In this document: piece after piece, positions 8,301 through 17,023 of the stretch
How positions within the stretch are numbered: position 1 is the stretch's first letter
Layout of the letters: each line of letters begins with the position of its first letter
Assembly: GCF_008630535.1 (NCBI RefSeq)
Contig: NZ_VWPH01000014.1
Location: 62,001-126,000 of the forward strand
Length of the DNA stretch: 64,000 nucleotides
Origin: Saccharopolyspora hirsuta
Lineage (GTDB): Bacteria; Actinomycetota; Actinomycetes; Mycobacteriales; Pseudonocardiaceae
Reading direction: 5' to 3'
Program-made: the position numbers and the translations under genes
Notes under the pieces: generated by a model
Database searches by the model: none
Told to the model about the DNA's origin: nothing
The model's input: only the letters and a program-made list of their open reading frames with translations

Positions 8301-8909
8301 CTAGGGCCCCCACTCCGGGGTGAGTTCGCGGTAGAGGCCGCGCTTGGAGATGTACTGGACGATGCCGTCCGGGACCAGGTACCAGACCGGGAGCCCGGCG
8401 CGGACCCGGTCGCGGCAGCCCGTCGACGAGATCGCCATCGCCGGGATCTCCACCAGGGACACCGCGCCTGCTGGCAGGTGGGCCCCGTTGAGCGAGTAGC
8501 CCGGGCGCGTCACGCCGATGAAGTGCGCCAGGTCGAACAGGTCCTCGACCCGGTGCCAGGACAGGATCTGCTCCAGCGCGTCGGCGCCGGTGATGAAGTA
8601 CAGGTCCGCGTCCGGGAACTCGGCGTGCAGGTCGGTGAGGGTGTCCGCGGTGTAGGTCGGGCCCGCTCGGTCGATGTCGACCCGGCTGACCAGGAAGCGC
8701 GGGTTGGACGCGGTGGCTATCACCGTCATCAGGTAGCGGTCCTCGGCCGGGCTGACCGCCTCGTGGCTCTTCTGCCACGGCTGCCCGGTGGGCACGAAGA
8801 CCACCTGCTCCAGGCCGAACTGGGCCTGCACCTCGCTGGCGGCCACCAGGTGACCGTGATGAATGGGATCGAAGGTGCCACCCATGACCCCGATCCGGCG
8901 ACGAGACAT
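8301..8909 (-). CDS. nadD: Nicotinate-nucleotide adenylyltransferase
   Basis: Transfers AMP from ATP to nicotinate mononucleotide, giving deamido-NAD in NAD synthesis. The 202-residue protein starts MSRRRIGVMGGTFDPIHHGH, with the GGTFDPIHxGH nucleotidyltransferase motif; ISSTGCRDRV matches the family ISSTxIR motif, with Gly-Cys replacing the usual Ile/Val and a shifted Arg. The ATG at 8909 is well placed before the motif. It is the first gene of the nadD-ydcF-DUF1737-rsfS-gpgP run. Confidence 0.95.
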   Translation of the reverse strand: MSRRRIGVMGGTFDPIHHGHLVAASEVQAQFGLEQVVFVPTGQPWQKSHEAVSPAEDRYLMTVIATASNPRFLVSRVDIDRAGPTYTADTLTDLHAEFPDADLYFITGADALEQILSWHRVEDLFDLAHFIGVTRPGYSLNGAHLPAGAVSLVEIPAMAISSTGCRDRVRAGLPVWYLVPDGIVQYISKRGLYRELTPEWGP

Positions 8910-9260
8910 AGCTGCCAAGCCTAGAAAGGCATCCCCGCCGAGCGCGCGGTGGGGCGTCGCGAAGTGTTGCGGATCGCACCCGCACCGTGAGGCCCGACCC
9001 CGCCCCCCGCCGGGCCGGGCCCCACGCCCCTCATCAACCGTGTGGTCCGGCCTGGGACTCCCCCTCCCAGGCCGGGCCGCACGGCCCCCGCCGACCGCGG
9101 AGCCCGGCCCAAGCTCCCCCCTGAGCCGGGCCCCGCGGCCCTGCGCGACCCTCGGCGGCTGGGGGCCCACCTCGGATCGCGGGCGCTGCCGTGTTTCAGG
9201 CGCGCACCGGTGTGACCCCGCGCCTGGAGGGCTATGACGCGACCTCGAACGTGTCCTGCG
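8910..9260. other. Gene-free C-rich spacer with a terminator-like hairpin
   Basis: No credible gene. The region holds three imperfect copies of a GCCGGGCC(C/G)C-type block near 9010-9135. It also holds a perfect 11-bp stem-loop (CCGGCCTGGGA at 9047-9057, complement at 9065-9075, 7-nt loop). The hairpin lies about 190 nt downstream of the ferredoxin stop and may end the P450-ferredoxin transcript; it has no T-run. Confidence 0.5.
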
Positions 9261-9479
9261 TCACTCTTCCGGGGCGATCACCCGGCCCGTGTCGACGTCC
9301 TTGACCAGGATCGCCTCGACCGGGCAGGACTCGGCCGCGTCCACCACCTCGTCGGCCGGTTCCACCTGCGCCCGCTTCGCGCACGAGTAGCCGTCCACCA
9401 TCTCGAAGTGGTCCGGCGCCACGCCCGCGCACATGCCGCTGCCGATGCAGTCGTGCGAGATCTCGATCGACCAGCTCAT
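9261..9479 (-). CDS. [3Fe-4S] ferredoxin, P450 redox partner
   Basis: 72-residue ferredoxin with cluster ligands Cys11 (in DCIGSGMC), Cys17 and Cys52 (ESCPVEAI). The Cys11-x5-Cys17 spacing without a fourth ligand is typical of 3Fe-4S ferredoxins that feed actinobacterial P450s. It starts 28 nt after the P450 stop in the same direction, so it almost certainly supplies electrons to that enzyme. A ferredoxin reductase is not present nearby. Confidence 0.93.
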   Translation of the reverse strand: MSWSIEISHDCIGSGMCAGVAPDHFEMVDGYSCAKRAQVEPADEVVDAAESCPVEAILVKDVDTGRVIAPEE

Positions 9480-9507
9480 TCGCCACCTCTTTCAGATATG
9501 AGCGAGA

Positions 9508-10701
9508 TCACTCGACACCTTGCCACGCCAGCAGCATCTTCCGGGGCCCTCGGACGAGCATTCCGCTCTTCCACTCGACGTCCTCGGCGGAGGTCGCGAA
9601 GCGCAGCCCCGGCAGCCGCGTCAGCAGCGTGCGGAGCGCGACCTGCAGCTCCATCCGCGCGAGCTGGGCGCCGAGGCAGTGGTGCGGGCCGTGGCCGAAG
9701 CCGATGTGCGTGGCCTCCTGGCGGGTCAGGTCGAGCAGCTCCGGATCGCTGAACACCGACTCGTCGCGGTTGGCGGCGGCAGTGCTGACCATGACCGGCT
9801 CGCCCGCGCGGACCAGCACGCCGCCCAGCTCGACGTCCTCGGTGGCGTACCGGGGGAACCCGGCGCCGCTGCCGAGCGGCACGAAGCGCAGCAGCTCCTC
9901 GACCGCCTGCGGGATCCCGTCCAGGTCCGCGCGCAGCGCGGCCAGCTGCTCGGGGTGGGTGAGCAGGACGTAGACGAAGTTCGGGATCTGGGTGGCGGTG
10001 GTCTCGTGCCCGGCCACCAGGATCCCGGCCGCCAGCCGGACCAGCTCCTCCTCGGACAGCTTGTCCTGCTCGTCGCGGGCCTCGATCAGCGCGGTGAGCA
10101 GGTCGTCGGCCGGTTCCGCGCGGCGCTCGGCGATCAGCCCGGCCATGTAGTCGAGCATCCGGTCCATGTAGTCGGTGACCTGCTCCGGGGTGAGCTTCGT
10201 GGTGGACAGGAACGCCTCCGACCACACCCGGAAGTCCGCGCGGTCGGCGTAGGGCACGCCGAGCAGCTCGCAGATGACGGTGATCGGCAGCGGCAGCGCG
10301 AAGTCCTCGACCAGGTCGGCCGGGGCGCCGCGCTGCAGCATCCCGTCGACCAGGTCGTCGGCGATCTCCTCGGCGCGGGGGCGCAGCCGTTCCACGCGGC
10401 GCGCGGTGAAGGCCTTCGCGACGAGCTTGCGCAGGCGGGTGTGCTCGGGCGGGTCCATGGTCAGCAGCCCGCCGTTCGAGGTGTTAGGACGCATCCTCGG
10501 CTCGTCGTGGTGCAGCACCGCGGCCCGGCTGAACCGCGGGTCGCCCAGGACGACCTTGGCGTCCTCGTAGCGGGTCGCCAGCCACGCGGTCTCGCCGTAG
10601 GGCAGCTGGATCCGGGTGAGCGGTTCCTGCTTGCGCAGCTGGGCGTAGAGGGGATCGAGGTCGAGCTTCTCGGCTTCGCTGAACGGGTAGGTCCTCGACA
10701 C
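9508..10701 (-). CDS. Cytochrome P450 (class I, CYP105/107-like)
   Basis: Haem mono-oxygenase of 397 residues, the usual size. Visible motifs are the I-helix AGHETT (230-235), the K-helix ELLR, and the haem loop FGHGPHHCLG with Cys342 as thiolate ligand. The GTG at 10701 (VSRTYPFSEAEK) follows GAGGCGG and gives a normal length; longer upstream frames only read into the family-A repeat. Substrate unknown. The downstream ferredoxin is its partner, and an upstream palindrome and TetR gene suggest repression relieved by a small molecule. Confidence 0.96.
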   Translation of the reverse strand: MSRTYPFSEAEKLDLDPLYAQLRKQEPLTRIQLPYGETAWLATRYEDAKVVLGDPRFSRAAVLHHDEPRMRPNTSNGGLLTMDPPEHTRLRKLVAKAFTARRVERLRPRAEEIADDLVDGMLQRGAPADLVEDFALPLPITVICELLGVPYADRADFRVWSEAFLSTTKLTPEQVTDYMDRMLDYMAGLIAERRAEPADDLLTALIEARDEQDKLSEEELVRLAAGILVAGHETTATQIPNFVYVLLTHPEQLAALRADLDGIPQAVEELLRFVPLGSGAGFPRYATEDVELGGVLVRAGEPVMVSTAAANRDESVFSDPELLDLTRQEATHIGFGHGPHHCLGAQLARMELQVALRTLLTRLPGLRFATSAEDVEWKSGMLVRGPRKMLLAWQGVE

Positions 10702-10720
10702 AGTTCCGCCTCTCTGTCCC

Positions 10721-10818
10721 GCCTCTCCGCGTTTTTCAGTGGTGGTTGCGCTTGGGGCCATTCTCGCGTTTCGCGGTTTCTGGTGGCTGGGTTGCATCAC
10801 GGTCCCCTGAGGTGCGGT
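10721..10818 (-). repeat. Family-A dispersed repeat, copy 1 (98 bp)
   Basis: Aligns without gaps to 40927-41024 and 51677-51774. The 24 bases at 10795-10818 match the other two copies at all but one position. Read on the minus strand it ends in GGAGAGGC and is followed, after a short partial duplication of that end (GAGAGGCGG), by the P450 GTG start. It therefore forms the P450 5' leader. A CGCG-AAA-CGCG mini-hairpin lies inside. Confidence 0.85.
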
Positions 10819-10868
10819 TGAGTAGGACTCGACACAAGGGGCGTCATGACCGCTTCCGGTCGACGCTG

Positions 10869-10886
10869 TGTAAGCGGTTGCTTACA
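10869..10886. promoter_or_regulatory. Putative TetR-family operator
   Basis: A perfect inverted repeat, TGTAAGC-GGTT-GCTTACA, of the size and symmetry bound by TetR dimers. It lies between the TetR gene and the P450 start, about 170 nt upstream of the P450. The simplest reading is that the adjacent TetR protein controls the P450-ferredoxin operon here. Confidence 0.7.
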
Positions 10887-10927
10887 TCTTCACCGTACGC
10901 AGCCCCTCGGTTACCCGCACGCGTCGA

Positions 10928-11512
10928 TCACCTTTCGTCCGGAAGATCCGTTCGCTCCAGCAGGACCGAGATCCCGCGCGCGACGTAGCGCGCCACGACG
11001 TCCGGATCGGCCTGCGCCAGCGGGCTCTTGCCCAGCACCGAGCGGACCATCCCGAGGCCGAACAACCACGCCAGCACCAGGTCCGCGCGCAGCTCGGCGT
11101 CCTCGGCGTCGGTCAGCTCCGCCAGCCCGGCGGTGTAGCGGGCGCCGAGCTCCTCGCGCAGCACGTGCGCGGCGCGCTCGTCGCTGTAGGAGCGCAGCAT
11201 CGCGGCGATCGGGTGCTCGTCACCGCTGAGCTGGTCGGCGGCCAGCAGACCGTCGAGCATGCGCCGCGGCAGCCCCTCGGGCGGCTGCGCTTCGATCAGC
11301 CGAGCGCTGTTGTGGCTGAGCACCGCGGCGAACAGCTCCTGCTTGGAGCCGAAGTAGCGGAACAGCAGCGCCTGGTTGACCCCGGCCCGCGCCGCCACGT
11401 CGCGCACCGTGGTCGCGGTGAAGCCGCGCTCGGCGAACAACGCCGACGCGGCCTGCAGCAGCGCTTCCTTGGTGGCGGCCGAATCCCGCTTGCGGCGCGG
11501 GCCCGCGGTCAA
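10928..11512 (-). CDS. TetR family transcriptional regulator
   Basis: 194-residue repressor with an N-terminal helix-turn-helix (about residues 12-58; FTATTVRDVAARAGVNQALL then YFGSKQ) and a C-terminal ligand domain. The start is an uncommon TTG at 11512, one base after the proA stop (TGAGTTG) with GGGGAG just upstream, so it is translationally coupled to proA. The next genes on the strand are the P450 and ferredoxin, with a palindromic operator between, which makes them the likely targets. Confidence 0.92.
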   Translation of the reverse strand: MTAGPRRKRDSAATKEALLQAASALFAERGFTATTVRDVAARAGVNQALLFRYFGSKQELFAAVLSHNSARLIEAQPPEGLPRRMLDGLLAADQLSGDEHPIAAMLRSYSDERAAHVLREELGARYTAGLAELTDAEDAELRADLVLAWLFGLGMVRSVLGKSPLAQADPDVVARYVARGISVLLERTDLPDER

Positions 11513-11513
11513 C

Positions 11514-12848
11514 TCAGCTCCCCGGGCAGGAGCTCGGGGTCGCCGGGGCGCTGCCCGGCCGCACGTGCCCGTCGCCGAAGACCAGCCACTTGGTCGAGGT
11601 CAGCTCCGGCAGCCCCATCGGGCCCCGGGCGTGCAGCTTCTGCGTCGAGATGCCGATCTCCGCGCCCATCCCGAACTCGCCGCCGTCGGTGAACGCGGTG
11701 GAGGCGTTGACCATCACCGCCGCCGCGTCGACCTGCGCGGTGAACTGCCGCGCGGCGCGGACGTCGCTGGTCACGATGGCCTCGGTGTGCCCGGAACCGT
11801 GCTCCCGGATGTGCTCGACCGCGGCGGGCAGCGACTCCACCACGGCGGCGGCGATGTCCGCGGACAGGAACTCGGTGTCCCAGTCCTCCTCGGTCGCGGG
11901 CACCACGTTCGCGCCGCCGACGGCCACCACCTGCTCGTCGCCGTGCACGGTCACGCCCGCACCGCCCAGCTCGGCGATGGCGCGCGGCAGGAACTCCGCC
12001 GCGATGGCCTCGTGCACCAGGAAGGTCTCCGCTGCGTTGCACACGCTGGTGCGGCGGGCCTTGGCGTTGAGCAGGATGCGCAGCGCGGTGTCGATGTCGG
12101 CGCTCGCGTCGACGTAGACGTGGCAGTTGCCCACCCCGGTCTCGATCGCGGGCACCGTCGCGTTCTCCACCACCGCCGAGATCAGCCCGGCGCCGCCGCG
12201 CGGGATCACCACGTCCACCAGGCCGCGCGCGGTGATCAGGTGCTGCACCGAAGCCCGGTCGTGGCACGGCAGCAGCTGCACCGAGTCAGCGGGCAGCCCG
12301 TGCTCGACGACGACGTCGGCGAGGATCCCGACCAGCGCCGTGTTGGAGTTCTCCGCCGACGACGACCCGCGCAGCAGCACGGCGTTGCCCGCCTTGAGGG
12401 TGAGCCCGGCGGCGTCCACCGTGACGTTCGGACGACCCTCGTAGACGATCCCGACCACGCCCAGCGGCACCCGGACCTGCTGCAGCTGCAGGCCGTTGGG
12501 CAGCACGCTGCCGCGCACCACCTCGCCGACCGGGTCCGGCAGCCCGGCCACCGTGCGCAGGCCGTCGGCCATCGCCTCGATGCGCTCGGTGCTCAGGCTC
12601 AACCGGTCGATCAGGCCCTCCGGCATGCCGGACTCGCGGCCGTTGGCGACGTCGAGCTCGTTGGCGGCGAGGACGTCCGGGGCGCGCTTCACCAGCGCCT
12701 CGGCCATCGCGTGCAGCAGCGCATCCTTGGTGCTCCGGGTGGCCAGCGCGAGCTCCGCGGCCGCCCGCTTCGCCCGGCGCGCCGCGTCGAGGACCTGGTC
12801 CCGCAGCTGCTCGCCGGACGCCTTACCTGTGGTCGTGGTCGTGGTCAC
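11514..12848 (-). CDS. proA: Gamma-glutamyl phosphate reductase
   Basis: Reduces glutamyl-5-phosphate to glutamate semialdehyde in proline synthesis. The 444-residue protein has the full aldehyde-dehydrogenase-like fold with VIYEGRPNVTVDAAGL, SVCNAAET with the catalytic Cys, and AVMVNASTAFTDGGEFGMGAE near the end. It is a full-length, typical ProA starting with a run of Thr residues. Its partner proB is 7.3 kb away rather than adjacent. A TetR gene follows with one base between. Confidence 0.98.
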   Translation of the reverse strand: MTTTTTTGKASGEQLRDQVLDAARRAKRAAAELALATRSTKDALLHAMAEALVKRAPDVLAANELDVANGRESGMPEGLIDRLSLSTERIEAMADGLRTVAGLPDPVGEVVRGSVLPNGLQLQQVRVPLGVVGIVYEGRPNVTVDAAGLTLKAGNAVLLRGSSSAENSNTALVGILADVVVEHGLPADSVQLLPCHDRASVQHLITARGLVDVVIPRGGAGLISAVVENATVPAIETGVGNCHVYVDASADIDTALRILLNAKARRTSVCNAAETFLVHEAIAAEFLPRAIAELGGAGVTVHGDEQVVAVGGANVVPATEEDWDTEFLSADIAAAVVESLPAAVEHIREHGSGHTEAIVTSDVRAARQFTAQVDAAAVMVNASTAFTDGGEFGMGAEIGISTQKLHARGPMGLPELTSTKWLVFGDGHVRPGSAPATPSSCPGS

Positions 12849-12950
12849 GGGCCCAGACTAATCCGTTCGGCCACCGGACCAGCACCGGATTTCGCACCGT
12901 CCCAGCCCCCGGACGACGCACGTCGGAGACGTCCGGTAGGAATCGGGGTC

Positions 12951-15071
12951 GTGGACGAACAGGCGCTTCGCGAACTCGCCGACGAACGACTCCGCGCGCT
13001 GGCCGGGCCCGAGGCGGCGCTGCGCGAGGACCAGTGGAGCGCGATCCGCGCCCTGGTGCTGGAGCGCCGCCGCGCGCTGGTCGTGCAGCGGACCGGCTGG
13101 GGCAAGTCGGCCGTGTACTTCATCGCCACCGCGCTGCTGCGCGAGCTCGGCGAAGGCCCGACCGTCATCGTCTCCCCGCTGCTGGCGCTGATGCGCAACC
13201 AGGTCGAGGCCGCGGCCGCGGCCGACGTGCACGCCGCGACGATCAACTCGGCCAACCCGGAGGAGTGGGCCGACGTCGAGGAGCGGGTCGCCGCGGGCGA
13301 GGTGGACGTGCTGCTGGTCAGCCCGGAGCGGCTGAACAACCCCGACTTCCTGGACACCATCCTGCCCGAGCTCACCCAGAACGCCGGGCTGCTGGTGGTC
13401 GACGAAGCGCACTGCATCTCCGACTGGGGCCACGACTTCCGCCCGGACTACCGGCGGCTGCGCACCCTGCTGACCGAGCTGCCCGAGGGCGTGCCGGTGC
13501 TGGCCACCACGGCCACCGCCAACGACCGGGTCGTGCAGGACGTCGCCGACCAGCTCGGCGTCGGCGGCGAGCACACCGACCCGCAGGAGACCCTGGTGCT
13601 GCGCGGCAGCCTGGACCGCGAGAGCCTGCGGCTCGGTGTGGTGCGGCTGCCCAGCGCCGAGGCGCGGCTGGGTTGGTTGGCCAGCCACCTCGAGGAGCTG
13701 CCCGGTTCCGGGATCATCTACACGCTGACCGTGGCCGCCACCGAGGAGATCTCCGCCTACCTGCGGGACCAGGGCTACGAGGTCGCCTCCTACTCGGGCC
13801 GCACCGATCCGGCCGAGCGGGAGCAGGCGGAAGCCGACCTGCTGGCCAACCGGGTCAAGGCGCTGGTGGCGACCTCCGCGCTGGGCATGGGCTTCGACAA
13901 GCCCGACCTCGGGTTCGTCGTCCACCTCGGCGCGCCGTCCTCCCCCATCGCCTACTACCAGCAGATCGGCCGCGCCGGTCGCGGTGTGCAGCGCGCGGAG
14001 GTCCTGCTGCTGCCCGGTCCGGAGGACCGCGACATCTGGAGCTACTTCGCCTCGCTGGCGTTCCCGCCGGAGCCGACCGTGCGCGCGGTGCTCGACGCGC
14101 TGGCGCAGCACGGGAAGATGTCGACGGCCGCGCTGGAACCGCACGTGGAGCTCGGCCGCAGCCGTCTGGAGATGGTGCTCAAGGTCCTCGACGTCGACGG
14201 TGCTGTGCGGCGGGTCAAGGGCGGCTGGGAGCCCACCGGCGAGCCGTGGCACTACGACGCCGAGCGCTACCAGCGCATCGCCGCCGAGCGGAAGGCCGAG
14301 CAGCAGGCGATGCTCGACTACCTCAGCACGTCCTCGTGCCGCATGGAGTTCCTGCGCCGCCAGCTCGACGACCCGCAGGCCGCGCCGTGCGGGCGCTGCG
14401 ACAACTGCACCGGCTCCGGCTACTCCGGCGACGTCGACGACCAGGCCGTGCAGCAAGCGGAGGAACGGCTGCGCAGGCCCGGCGTCGAGGTGTCGCCGCG
14501 CAAGATGTGGCCCAGCGGCATGGATGCGCTGGGCGTTCCGCTGTCCGGCAAGCTGCCCGCCGACGAGCAGGCGAGCACCGGCCGGGCGGTCGGTCGGCTC
14601 ACCGACATCGGCTGGGGCAACCGGCTCCGCGAGCTGCTCGCCACCGGCGCCCCCGACCAGGAGCTGCCGGACGACCTGTTCCAGGCGGCGATCAAGGTGC
14701 TGGCCGCGTGGGACTGGGCGCAGCGCCCCGTCGGCGTGGTCGCGCTCGGCTCGCGGACGCGCCCGAAGCTGGTGCGGAGCCTGGCCGAGCGGATCGCCAA
14801 CATCGGGCGCCTGCCGCTGCTCGGCGAGGTGCTGACCAACCCGAACACCACGCCGCGCAGCGCCACCAACAGCGCCCAGCGCGTCGCTTCGCTGTGGCCG
14901 CAGTTCAAGGTCCCGGCGGAGCTCGCCGCGAAGCTGTCCGCAGTGGACGGTCCGGTGCTGCTGATGGACGACTACGCCGACACGGGGTGGACCATCACGG
15001 TGGTCAGCCGACTGCTCCGCCAGGCGGGCGCGCCCTCGGTGCTGCCGTTCACCCTCGCCACCACGAGCTAG
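12951..15071 (+). CDS. RecQ-type DNA helicase with C-terminal phosphoribosyltransferase-like domain
   Basis: ATP-dependent 3'-5' helicase family member of 706 residues. It has Walker A in QRTGWGKS (46-53), DEAH (151-154) in VVDEAHCISDWGHDFRPDY, helicase C-domain motifs (SALGMGFDKPD, QQIGRAGR), and a RecQ-type zinc cluster ending in CGRCDNC (near 483). Beyond that lies an unusual tail ending in VLLMDDYADTGWTIT (D673-D674), which resembles the PRPP-binding loop of type I phosphoribosyltransferases such as ComFC. The GTG at 12951 follows AGGAA. The stop shares a CTAG palindrome with the converging gene. Confidence 0.93.
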   Translation: MDEQALRELADERLRALAGPEAALREDQWSAIRALVLERRRALVVQRTGWGKSAVYFIATALLRELGEGPTVIVSPLLALMRNQVEAAAAADVHAATINSANPEEWADVEERVAAGEVDVLLVSPERLNNPDFLDTILPELTQNAGLLVVDEAHCISDWGHDFRPDYRRLRTLLTELPEGVPVLATTATANDRVVQDVADQLGVGGEHTDPQETLVLRGSLDRESLRLGVVRLPSAEARLGWLASHLEELPGSGIIYTLTVAATEEISAYLRDQGYEVASYSGRTDPAEREQAEADLLANRVKALVATSALGMGFDKPDLGFVVHLGAPSSPIAYYQQIGRAGRGVQRAEVLLLPGPEDRDIWSYFASLAFPPEPTVRAVLDALAQHGKMSTAALEPHVELGRSRLEMVLKVLDVDGAVRRVKGGWEPTGEPWHYDAERYQRIAAERKAEQQAMLDYLSTSSCRMEFLRRQLDDPQAAPCGRCDNCTGSGYSGDVDDQAVQQAEERLRRPGVEVSPRKMWPSGMDALGVPLSGKLPADEQASTGRAVGRLTDIGWGNRLRELLATGAPDQELPDDLFQAAIKVLAAWDWAQRPVGVVALGSRTRPKLVRSLAERIANIGRLPLLGEVLTNPNTTPRSATNSAQRVASLWPQFKVPAELAAKLSAVDGPVLLMDDYADTGWTITVVSRLLRQAGAPSVLPFTLATTS

Positions 15072-16699
15072 CCGGTCCAGTCGGCGACCAGCTGGTCCAG
15101 GACCGGCATCGGGAGGGCACCGCTGCCCAGCACCACGTCGTGGAAGGCGCGCAGGTCGAAGGCCTCGCCCAGGGCCGCCCTGGCGCGGTCGCGCAGCCGC
15201 TGGAACTCCAGCCTGCCGACCATGTAGGACAGCGCCTGCCCCGGCATCTCCAGGTAGCGATCGGTCTCGGACTGGATGTCGATCTCGGGCAACGCGGTGT
15301 GCTCGCGCAGGTAGTCCACGGCCCGCTGGCGGGGCCAGCCGAAGGCGTGCAGGCCGGTGTCCACCACCAGCCGCGCCGCGCGCATCGAGTCCATGGCGAG
15401 CATGCCCAGCCGCGCCACGTCGTCGGTGTACCACCCGGCTTCGTCGGCGAAGCGCTCCGCGTACAGGCCCCAGCCCTCGGCGTAGGAGTTGACCCAGGCG
15501 TACTGCCGGATCTCCGGCACCCCGGTCAGCTCCTGGGCGAGGGTGACCTGGAAGTGGTGCCCTGGCACGGCCTCGTGGAACGCGGTCGCCTCCGCGAGGA
15601 AGCGCGGGCGCTGCTCGGCCAGGTGGGTGTTGGCGTAGTAGGTGCCGGGGCGGGAGCCGTCGGGCGGGCCGGGCAGGTAGTACGCCGCGGGGGCGTTCGG
15701 GGCCAGCTCCGCCGGGACCGGTTCCACCTGGCAGCGCTGCGCGGGCAGCTTCCCGAACCACTCCGGCGCAGCGCGCTCCGCCCGCTCGATCGCGGCCCTG
15801 GCGGCGTCCAGCAGCTCCTGCTCGCCCGACCAGCGCAGGGCAGGATCGGTGCGCATCCGCTGCTGGACCTCGGCCGCTGTGCGCAGCCCGAAGATCCGCG
15901 AGCCGATCTCCGCGTACTCCTCGGCGAGCTCCGCGACCAGCTCGACCCCGGTCCGGTGCAGCTCCTCCGGGGTGCGGTCGGTCGTCGTGTGCATCCGGGC
16001 CAGCGCCGCGTAGGTCGCCGCTCCGTCCGGCAACCAGCACAACCCCGCGCGTTCGTCCGGACGCCCGTGCTGCTGGATCTCCGCGCGCAGGACCTCGCGG
16101 TACTCGGCGAAGGCCGGGCGCACCACCTCCGCGAGCAGCTCGTCGCGCTCGGCCGCGGCTTCCAGCGGGACCAGGTGCAGCGGATCGGATTCCGGTGCGG
16201 CGAGATGCGCGTCCAGGTGTTTGACGGCCTCCCGCACCGAGCGCGCGATCGGCAGCCGACCGGCGGAAACGCCGAGGCGGAGGCGCTCCGCCCCCTGGGC
16301 CAGGAACTCGGGGATCGCCGCGAGCCGGGTCAGGAAGTCCTGCTCGTGCTGCACACCTCTCGGGCGCGTGCTGGCGAGCACCATCAGCAGCTTGCCCAGC
16401 GGCGAGGTCTCGCTGTCGTGCACGGTGTGCTCGACGATCCGGGAATCGATCCGGGTGATGACGGATTCGGCCTGCTGCACCACGACGCCGAGCGTGATCC
16501 GGTCGTCCCCGGTGGCCTCGATCCGGCCTGCGGCGGCGAGGATTCCGGATGCGCGATCGCGCAGCGCGCGCTCTGCTGCTCCGGACAAGTCGTTGAGGCG
16601 GTCCCGGGTGCTCGGCAAATCGACGAGCAGTTCGTTCAGCGGATCAGCGGCGGCGATCAGTTCGAGGGCTTCATCGGCGAGTTCGCGCACTGTCGTCAC
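15068..16699 (-). CDS. DUF885 family protein, putative metallohydrolase
   Basis: 543-residue DUF885 protein. The HEAVPGHH motif (375-382) and a later glutamate-rich helix (SYAEGWGLYAE) resemble zinc metallopeptidases, so peptidase or carboxypeptidase activity is likely but unproven. The GTG at 16699 (VTTVRELADEAL) begins at the conserved N-terminus although the ribosome site is weak. It converges on recQ; both stops lie in the same four bases. Confidence 0.92.
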   Translation of the reverse strand: MTTVRELADEALELIAAADPLNELLVDLPSTRDRLNDLSGAAERALRDRASGILAAAGRIEATGDDRITLGVVVQQAESVITRIDSRIVEHTVHDSETSPLGKLLMVLASTRPRGVQHEQDFLTRLAAIPEFLAQGAERLRLGVSAGRLPIARSVREAVKHLDAHLAAPESDPLHLVPLEAAAERDELLAEVVRPAFAEYREVLRAEIQQHGRPDERAGLCWLPDGAATYAALARMHTTTDRTPEELHRTGVELVAELAEEYAEIGSRIFGLRTAAEVQQRMRTDPALRWSGEQELLDAARAAIERAERAAPEWFGKLPAQRCQVEPVPAELAPNAPAAYYLPGPPDGSRPGTYYANTHLAEQRPRFLAEATAFHEAVPGHHFQVTLAQELTGVPEIRQYAWVNSYAEGWGLYAERFADEAGWYTDDVARLGMLAMDSMRAARLVVDTGLHAFGWPRQRAVDYLREHTALPEIDIQSETDRYLEMPGQALSYMVGRLEFQRLRDRARAALGEAFDLRAFHDVVLGSGALPMPVLDQLVADWTG

Positions 16700-16792
16700 C
16701 GCGACAGTCTGCCGCGCCGAACAACAGAATTTCGCCCGATCGGGTCGGAATTTGCACAATTCTTCGCAAAATCGCCAGCACCCGGCCGGGCA

Positions 16793-16818
16793 CGGTGCCC
16801 CCTCCCCGCGGGGCACCG
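16793..16818 (-). terminator. Hairpin after the XRE/DUF397 operon
   Basis: A perfect 9-bp stem (CGGTGCCCC at 16793-16801, complement at 16810-16818) with an 8-nt loop, starting 8 nt past the DUF397 stop on the minus strand. A TTTT follows about 30 nt on, so it is only terminator-like. Confidence 0.6.
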
Positions 16819-16825
16819 CTGGTCG

Positions 16826-17023
16826 TCAGCCGTCGAACCGGCCTGCGCGGATCCCGGCGACGAAAAGTCGCCACTGCGCACCGGAAACGGTGAAGTACCC
16901 ACCCGCCCGGTGCTTGGAATCGCGGACCGCCGCACCATCACCGCAGCGGCCGACCTCCACGCAATCGGTTTCCTGCGCCGACCTGCTCGACTTCCGCCAA
17001 CCGACCGGTTGTGCCGTAATCAC
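16826..17023 (-). CDS. DUF397 domain protein
   Basis: 65-residue DUF397 protein with the signature GWRKSSRSAQETDCVEV and GGYFTVSGAQWRLFVAGIRAG. In streptomycetes, DUF397 genes travel with XRE regulators of the DUF5753 type, and the pairs can influence differentiation and antibiotic production. The GTG at 17023 overlaps the regulator stop by 4 nt (GTGA), so the two products are coupled and probably interact. Confidence 0.88.
   Translation of the reverse strand: MITAQPVGWRKSSRSAQETDCVEVGRCGDGAAVRDSKHRAGGYFTVSGAQWRLFVAGIRAGRFDG

Noticed and set aside
12858..16040. Long minus-strand frame antisense to the recQ-like gene
   Set aside because: Composition is Val/Gly/His/Gln-rich shadow of a real plus-strand gene with clear helicase motifs; no domain recognised.
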